This document shows, one piece after another, positions 1-4,800 of a stretch of 8,403 bases of DNA; within the stretch, counting starts at the first letter, position 1; each line of letters begins with the position of its first letter. Origin of the DNA: Thermoguttaceae bacterium (GTDB taxonomy: Bacteria; Planctomycetota; Planctomycetia; Pirellulales; Thermoguttaceae); contig JANLFZ010000237.1 in assembly GCA_024653385.1 (NCBI GenBank), positions 1-8,403 on the forward strand, given 5' to 3'. The position numbers and the translations under genes are program-made. Under the pieces are notes generated by a model, which saw only the letters and a list, made by a program, of their open reading frames with translations, had not been told where the DNA came from and searched no databases.

Positions 1-130
1 CTGGCAATAGGGTCCGGTGGCGTGGCCTGAACCACTCGTTGATCACGATCCCAGCGACGCAAACAGCCACCACACACACGATCGACAGGAGGTACCAATG
101 AACTACGCGCACCACTCGTTCTTCTGCCAT
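1..130 (-). CDS. Small membrane protein, second copy of the tandem pair (3' end outside window)
   Basis: The first 43 codons of a paralogue of the 153-aa membrane protein at 240-701. It begins MAEERVVRVVHWYLLSIV and has a membrane segment at residues 11-33. Twenty-six of the 43 visible residues are identical to the upstream copy, including EER, HW, LLSIV, the N-x-WF pair after the membrane helix, PR and TL. The reading frame is open to base 1, so the gene continues out of the window. The gap to the upstream copy is 109 bp. The pair is a tandem duplication that has since diverged, with the membrane anchor and flanking aromatic residues conserved. Function unknown. Confidence 0.8.
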   Translation of the reverse strand, partial: MAEERVVRVVHWYLLSIVCVVAVCVAGIVINEWFRPRHRTLLP

Positions 131-160
131 GATTCCTATGGCTTTACAAGCCCCTCCAGA
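131..160 (-). promoter_or_regulatory. Leader of the second paralogue: Shine-Dalgarno, hairpin, ATG
   Basis: GGAGG (157-153) sits 22 bases before ATG 130. The stem GGCTT (140-144) with AAGCC (148-152) is identical to the one at 710-722, but the loop differs (TAC here, TCG there, plus strand). Nine bases remain between stem and ATG. Similarity between the two leaders stops just beyond the Shine-Dalgarno (CCTCCAGA on the plus strand). Confidence 0.5.
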
Positions 161-239
161 TTAGTTTGCGCTTGCCCCAGCGGGCGATTGACTGAGGCTA
201 ATGGGGACCTCATGAATGTCACTCCCGAGTTTGACAGAA

Positions 240-701
240 TCAGTAATGTGCCCCTTTTGGCCCTTCGCGAACTTCGTCCGCGTCGGTCTTGCGCCAGTCC
301 TTACCGTATTTCAGTTCGAGCAGCTCTTGGTATGCATTGTAGGCATCTTTCTGCCCGGCACGCCAGAACAGCAACAACGCTTCTCGCTCGTATGGGGTCG
401 GCCGCGCTTCGAGCCCGCGGACGCTGCCCAGCTTGATGTTCACGTATTCGTGGATGCCGCTCATTCGCAACGACTGAAATGCAGCCCCGAGATAGTCTTC
501 CCGGTCGAGGAACTCCTGATGCACTGCCGCCATGGTGGGATCGTGGAGCAACTCCCATAGTCGAGCGTCGTCAGGCGACAGGGTTGGGAAGCGTGGCTCG
601 AACCACGCGTTTACCAGCATCCCGCCGACGGAAACCACCACCACAAAGACAATCGATAGGAGCCACCAATGAGACACGTACACCAACCGTTCTTCTGGCA
701 T
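240..701 (-). CDS. Small single-pass membrane protein, first copy of a tandem pair
   Basis: A 153-residue protein of unknown family. One membrane segment is at residues 11-33, from HWWLLSIVFVVVV to NAW. A soluble domain of about 120 residues follows. Its features are PTLSPDDARLWELLHDP, HQEFLDREDYLGAAF, an aromatic and charged stretch PTPYEREALLLFWRAGQKDA, then a helical YNAYQELLELKYGKDW segment and a charged tail. The frame is open upstream to 782. I chose ATG 701 because the paralogue at 130-1 starts at the equivalent place (MAEERVV against MPEERLV) and both share a GGAGG site upstream. The gene lies 103 bp after the TPR gene and could be co-transcribed with it and with the RHS gene. Membrane immunity proteins often look like this, but I have no sequence match to support that role. 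Confidence 0.82.
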   Translation of the reverse strand: MPEERLVYVSHWWLLSIVFVVVVSVGGMLVNAWFEPRFPTLSPDDARLWELLHDPTMAAVHQEFLDREDYLGAAFQSLRMSGIHEYVNIKLGSVRGLEARPTPYEREALLLFWRAGQKDAYNAYQELLELKYGKDWRKTDADEVREGPKGAHY

Positions 702-731
702 GATTCTAAGGCTTTCGAAGCCCCTCCAGAG
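702..731 (-). promoter_or_regulatory. Leader of the 153-aa gene: Shine-Dalgarno, hairpin, ATG
   Basis: GGAGG (727-723) is 21 bases from ATG 701, too far for ordinary initiation. Between them lies a perfect 5-bp stem, GGCTT (710-714) with AAGCC (718-722), and a 3-base loop. Folding it leaves 8 bases (709-702) between stem and start codon, a normal effective spacing. The same arrangement occurs before the paralogue at 131-160. Confidence 0.5.
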
Positions 732-786
732 TCGGACGGGTGGCCCGGCCAAAGCGAAGCGATGGCCGTGGTCTGGTCCCAACGGC

Positions 787-814
787 CACGCCCTTCACTG
801 GCGTTCAGGGCGTG
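787..814 (-). other. Stem-loop spanning the TPR stop codon
   Basis: CACGCCCT (787-794) pairs perfectly with AGGGCGTG (807-814), an 8-bp stem with a 12-base loop that includes the stop codon TGA (807-805). No T tract follows on the minus strand, so it is not a typical intrinsic terminator. It could slow ribosomes or limit read-through to the downstream small genes, or be fortuitous in GC-rich DNA. Confidence 0.35.
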
Positions 815-1833
815 CCACCCGACCCGTTTCGACTCTCCCTCGTCACCCTCTCCCCCTCGGTCTCGAGAAGCCGAGCCGACTCAGTAATGTCTTCCTCGCC
901 TTTCTCAAGGTTCCCCAAAAGGATCCGCACCTGTCCACGCTGGAAATAGAGTTCCGAATCCGCAGGCTTCAGTTCGATCGCTTTGCTGAAAGCCGTTTCG
1001 GCGCGCGGTAAGTCCCCTTTGACGATGCAGATAACCCCGCGCAGGCGATACGTTCGCCAATCCGACGGGTTCAGGCGGCTGGCTTTGTCGAGACTCGCCA
1101 ACGACTTGTCGAATTCGCGCTGGACGGCGCGGAGAACCGCGTCTTCCCGGTATGACTCCGGCGTGGGCAGTCTGATTCGGAGCATCGTCTCGAAGCCGCT
1201 CGGCGTTTGCTTCAGTTCGCGAGCCTCCCTAAAGAGGGAGACCCAACAGGCATATGCCGGGAACGACCAGAGGTCGACGTACGTCCCCCCAATCAAGTCG
1301 GCGGCCTCGGTGGCGCGGTACCGGAGCGGGCGACCGCGGAAGGCATCGGAGCGTGATAGCTCAGTGGCACGACGAAGATCATCGCGGTGCTTTCGAGACT
1401 CACCGCAGTCGCGGTAGAGGCGAAGTCGGGATCGATAAGCGGCCAGGTAGTCGGGATCCAGGCGAATCGCCTCGCTGAAGTCCTGAATCGCCTGTTCGGC
1501 GTCTCCTTGAAGGGCGCGCGCCGAGCCGCGCCCATAATAGAGTACCGCCTGCTTTCCCTCAAGCCGGATTGCCGCGGAGAAATCCCGAATCGCCGCTTCG
1601 GGCTGGCCTGAGAGAAGCGAAGCGAATGCGCGACACCGGTACGCTCCGCCGTTCTGGCCATTCGAGGCGATCGCCTGAGTGAAGAACGTGACGGCAGTCG
1701 CATAACGGCCAAAGACAAGCTCCTGCTTTCCACGCCAATAGGCTTCCTCCAAGTCGGCCGCGCATGCGCCTCCGGCAAGTGTCCCCCATGTCGCCAGCAA
1801 GACAAGAACATTCACGCAGCGACTGGCCATCAT
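805..1833 (-). CDS. Secreted TPR-repeat protein
   Basis: A 342-residue protein with a signal peptide and tetratricopeptide repeats, so probably a periplasmic or surface protein-binding scaffold. Residues 1-26 form the signal: VNVLVLLATWGTLAGG as the hydrophobic core, then an ACA|A cleavage site. TPR units are at about 29-62, 63-96, 97-130 and 131-162, each with the G-x-x-x-x-A-I-x-D-F/A-I-x-L spacing. A non-TPR stretch (163-233) contains WSFPAYACW, and more TPRs follow at about 234-257 (partial), 258-291 and 292-325. The start overlaps the RHS stop. GGGGAGG (1842-1836) lies 2 bases before ATG 1833 but 5 before the next ATG at 1830, so the second methionine may be the real start. The last 20 residues (ETEGERVTRESRNGSGG and on) look repeat-derived. 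The partner is unknown; coupling to the RHS gene suggests it acts with that protein. Confidence 0.88.
   Translation of the reverse strand: MMASRCVNVLVLLATWGTLAGGACAADLEEAYWRGKQELVFGRYATAVTFFTQAIASNGQNGGAYRCRAFASLLSGQPEAAIRDFSAAIRLEGKQAVLYYGRGSARALQGDAEQAIQDFSEAIRLDPDYLAAYRSRLRLYRDCGESRKHRDDLRRATELSRSDAFRGRPLRYRATEAADLIGGTYVDLWSFPAYACWVSLFREARELKQTPSGFETMLRIRLPTPESYREDAVLRAVQREFDKSLASLDKASRLNPSDWRTYRLRGVICIVKGDLPRAETAFSKAIELKPADSELYFQRGQVRILLGNLEKGEEDITESARLLETEGERVTRESRNGSGGTP
835..870. repeat. REP-like GA/CT-rich segment at the 3' end of the TPR gene
   Basis: The plus strand reads CCCTCGTCACCCTCTCCCCC then TCGGTCTCGAG. It resembles one arm of the CCCTCTCCC-type dispersed repeat seen at 7186-7265. 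In the TPR frame it encodes LETEGERVTRESR, which follows directly after the last TPR. No palindromic partner arm is present, so this would be a fragment. Confidence 0.35.
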
Positions 1834-4800
1834 AACCTCCCCAAAAGCGCGGATATGCGCCTGAGCGCGCTGTTCCGTTGGTCAACGGCATCGAGCCTCA
1901 CACGGTTCCAATAACTGAGTTCATGCCTCAACACTGGCATCTCGTGAACCAAATCGCCCAATCGACGTTCCATCAGATCCGCCTTGCTCTGCAAGTACCT
2001 GATCTGTTGTCTGACGCTTTGTTGGGCCATGCCCAGGACTGTCATCCTCATATCGAGGGACATGCTTCCGAGAGGAACGCCGAGGGCTGCGATGTAGGCG
2101 GCGACGCCCTCCAGCCTGAGCCATGACATTCGCTGGTGGATGGCTTGCAGTTTGTCTCGAATGTCGCGCTGCTCAAAGAGCGAGTTATTGTACTGCTGCC
2201 GGACCTGCATGTAAATCGCGTTTGCCTGCTGGAAGGCCCATTCGAACGCCAAGTACATCGCGTAGAGTTCAGCGAACCTCGCAGTGTCCAGCCCCCCTCC
2301 GCCGCTCCCGCGTGGTATCGACCTCAAACCCGAAGGATCGCTGGCACTTGACGGGCTGTTAGTGACGTAGCGGTAGACGTTTGGATCGCCACCGGACAGG
2401 CCAAGCGGATCTTCGCTCGAAAACCGGCCGATGGCGGCGTCGTAGTAGCGGGCGCGGTAGTAGTACTGGCCGGTGGCGGCGTCGAACTCGCGGGCCGTGA
2501 ACTTGAAACGGTCGCCGGCCGAAGGGTTGGTCTCGGCAAGAACACGGCCGAACGAGTCGTAGGCGAGGTGGTCGATCACTTGACCAGACGTGTTCGCCCG
2601 GTCGCGGACCGAGCCGAGGTGGTCGGTCAGGTCCCACACGATCTGGCCCGACGCGCTCAGACTGGCCATGATCATGTCCACCGCCGGCCCGTACAGATGC
2701 CGGTGCGTCAGGTTGCCCTGGCCGTCGAAGTCGGCGTAGGGGTTCAGCCCGTCGTAGACCGTCCAGCGGACCGTGGCTTGCTGCGGCCCCGGGCCGTCGG
2801 GGTCGTCCGAGACGCCGATCCGCTTGTCGAACGGATCGTAGGTGTAGGTCGACTCCTGGAGCACCGCACCCCCCGAGTCCTTCACCTTGACGCTGGTCAG
2901 CCGGTTCCGGTGGTCCCAGGTGTACTCCGTGACCTTGCCCGTGGCGATCTCGGTTTTGGTGAGAAGATTGCCTTCGTTGTCATACGTGTAGTTGAACGAG
3001 CCGTCGGAGAGCAGTCGGTTGCCCGAGCCTGTCTGATAGCCCGGCATCGTGCGGTTGCCCAGCGGGTCGTAGCTGAACGTCTCGTTGCGCCAGCCCGTGG
3101 CCGAGAGGAGCTGCCCGGTCGGGTCGTACGTGTAGTTGACCGTGCCGTCGCTTGAGACCTCTTGGGTGAGTTGGCCCGCGGCGTCCCAGGTGAAGGCGTA
3201 GCTGGCCAGGGTGCTGTAGCCCGCGGTGTGGGCGATGCCCGTGACGCGGTCGGCGTTGTCGTAGGCGAAGGTGCTGTTGACCGAGGCCCCGCCGCTAGAG
3301 TACAGGTCGCGGCGGCTGAGGCTCGCGAGTCGGCCGGCCGCGTCGTAGCCCAGCGTGACCTGGGGCCGCATCATGCCCATGCCGAACATCTCGAGCGAGG
3401 TCATGCGGTGGGCCGGGTCGTACATGTAGGCCGTCTGCGCGCCGAGGCTGTCGGTGCGTGTGGTGCGGTCGTCGCGGTCGTTGTAGCCGAAGCTGAGCAT
3501 GAGCCGCGGCACGCCCGGGGTGCCCTGGTTGTCGACGCTCGCGAGGCGGTCGTCGGTGTCGTAGGCGAACGTGTAGGTGGCGGCCGGGTCGCTTGCGCGG
3601 GTGAGTCGGCCGTCGCTGTCGTAGCCGTAGGAGATCGTGCGGATCGTCTGGCCCTGCCCATCGAGCCAGTTCTCGGCCGTGCGCCGGCCCGCGTCGTCGT
3701 AGCCGAAAGTGCGCCGGCGGCCGTTGCGGTCTTGCACCTGGGTCATGCGCCCGGCCGTGTCGTACGAGTAGATCGTCTGGTGATTGAGCGGGTCGGTCTC
3801 GGTCAGCAGCCGGCCGTCGTTGTCGTACGCATAGCTCGTGACGTTGTGGTTCGCGTCGGTGACGCTCGCCAGCCGTCCGGCCGCGTCGTACGCATAGAGC
3901 GTTTCGGCGTTGTTGGCGTCGATGGTCTTCGTGACGCGGTGTTGGGCGTCGTACTCGTACCGGGTCACGCGGTTCAAGGGATCGGTGATTGAGAGCAGGT
4001 TGCCGGCCAGATCGTAGGCGTACGTGGTGCGGTGGCCCAGGGGATCGACGGCGGCCGTCATGCGGTTCTGGGCGTCGTACTCCCAGGTGGTCGTGTGGTT
4101 CAACGGGTCGGTGCGCGAGACGAGGTTCCCGGCGTCGTCGTAGACCAGGGTGGTCGTGTTGTTCAGCTCGTCGCGGATGCTGGTTACGCGGCCCGCATCG
4201 TCGTACGTGTAAACCACCGAGCCGCCGCCGCTTTCCTGGAGCGCCGAGAGCCAGCCCTGGGCCGTGTACCCGCGGTAGGTGGTCCCATTGGCCGGGTCGG
4301 TGACGCTGGCCAGCCAGCCGCGCACGTTGTAGGCCATCGTGGTGGTGTTCGAGAGCGGATCGGTCTTCTCGACGACCTGCCGGGCCGGGTCGAGCGTGAA
4401 CGTCGTCGTCTGGTTCAAGGGATCGGTGACCGCGACGAGGCTCCCCACGTCGTCGAAGGTGAACGTGGTGACCTCGTCCAGAGGATCGGTCACGGCAACG
4501 CGGTTGCCTTCGGCATCGTAGGCGAACTCGGTCTCGGCGCCCGAGGGGTCGGTCTGGCGCGTCACGCGGCCCAGGGCGTCGTAGGTCCACGCGGTGGTGT
4601 GGTTCAGCGGGTCGGTCTGGCTCGTGCGGTTCCCTCGGGCGTCGTAGGCATACGTGTACTTGGGGTTGTCGTTCGGGTCGCCGGGGGTTTCGTCGGGGAG
4701 CGTCACCTGGGTAAGGCGGCCCATGGTGCTATAGGCCATCTGGGTGACCTCGCCCAAAGGATCGGTGCGGCTGGTCTGGTTGCCGGCCGTGTCCCACGTG

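Noticed and set aside
702..782. N-terminal extension of the 153-aa membrane protein to the codon at 782
   Set aside because: The extension contains the Shine-Dalgarno and hairpin leader shared with the paralogue. In the paralogue only the part from the equivalent of ATG 701 aligns as protein.
2568..3155. A 195-codon plus-strand open frame
   Set aside because: Antisense shadow of the RHS core and last YD repeats.
3162..3992. A 276-codon plus-strand open frame
   Set aside because: Same antisense effect of the YD array; low-complexity Val/Ala/Gly/Arg composition and no family features.
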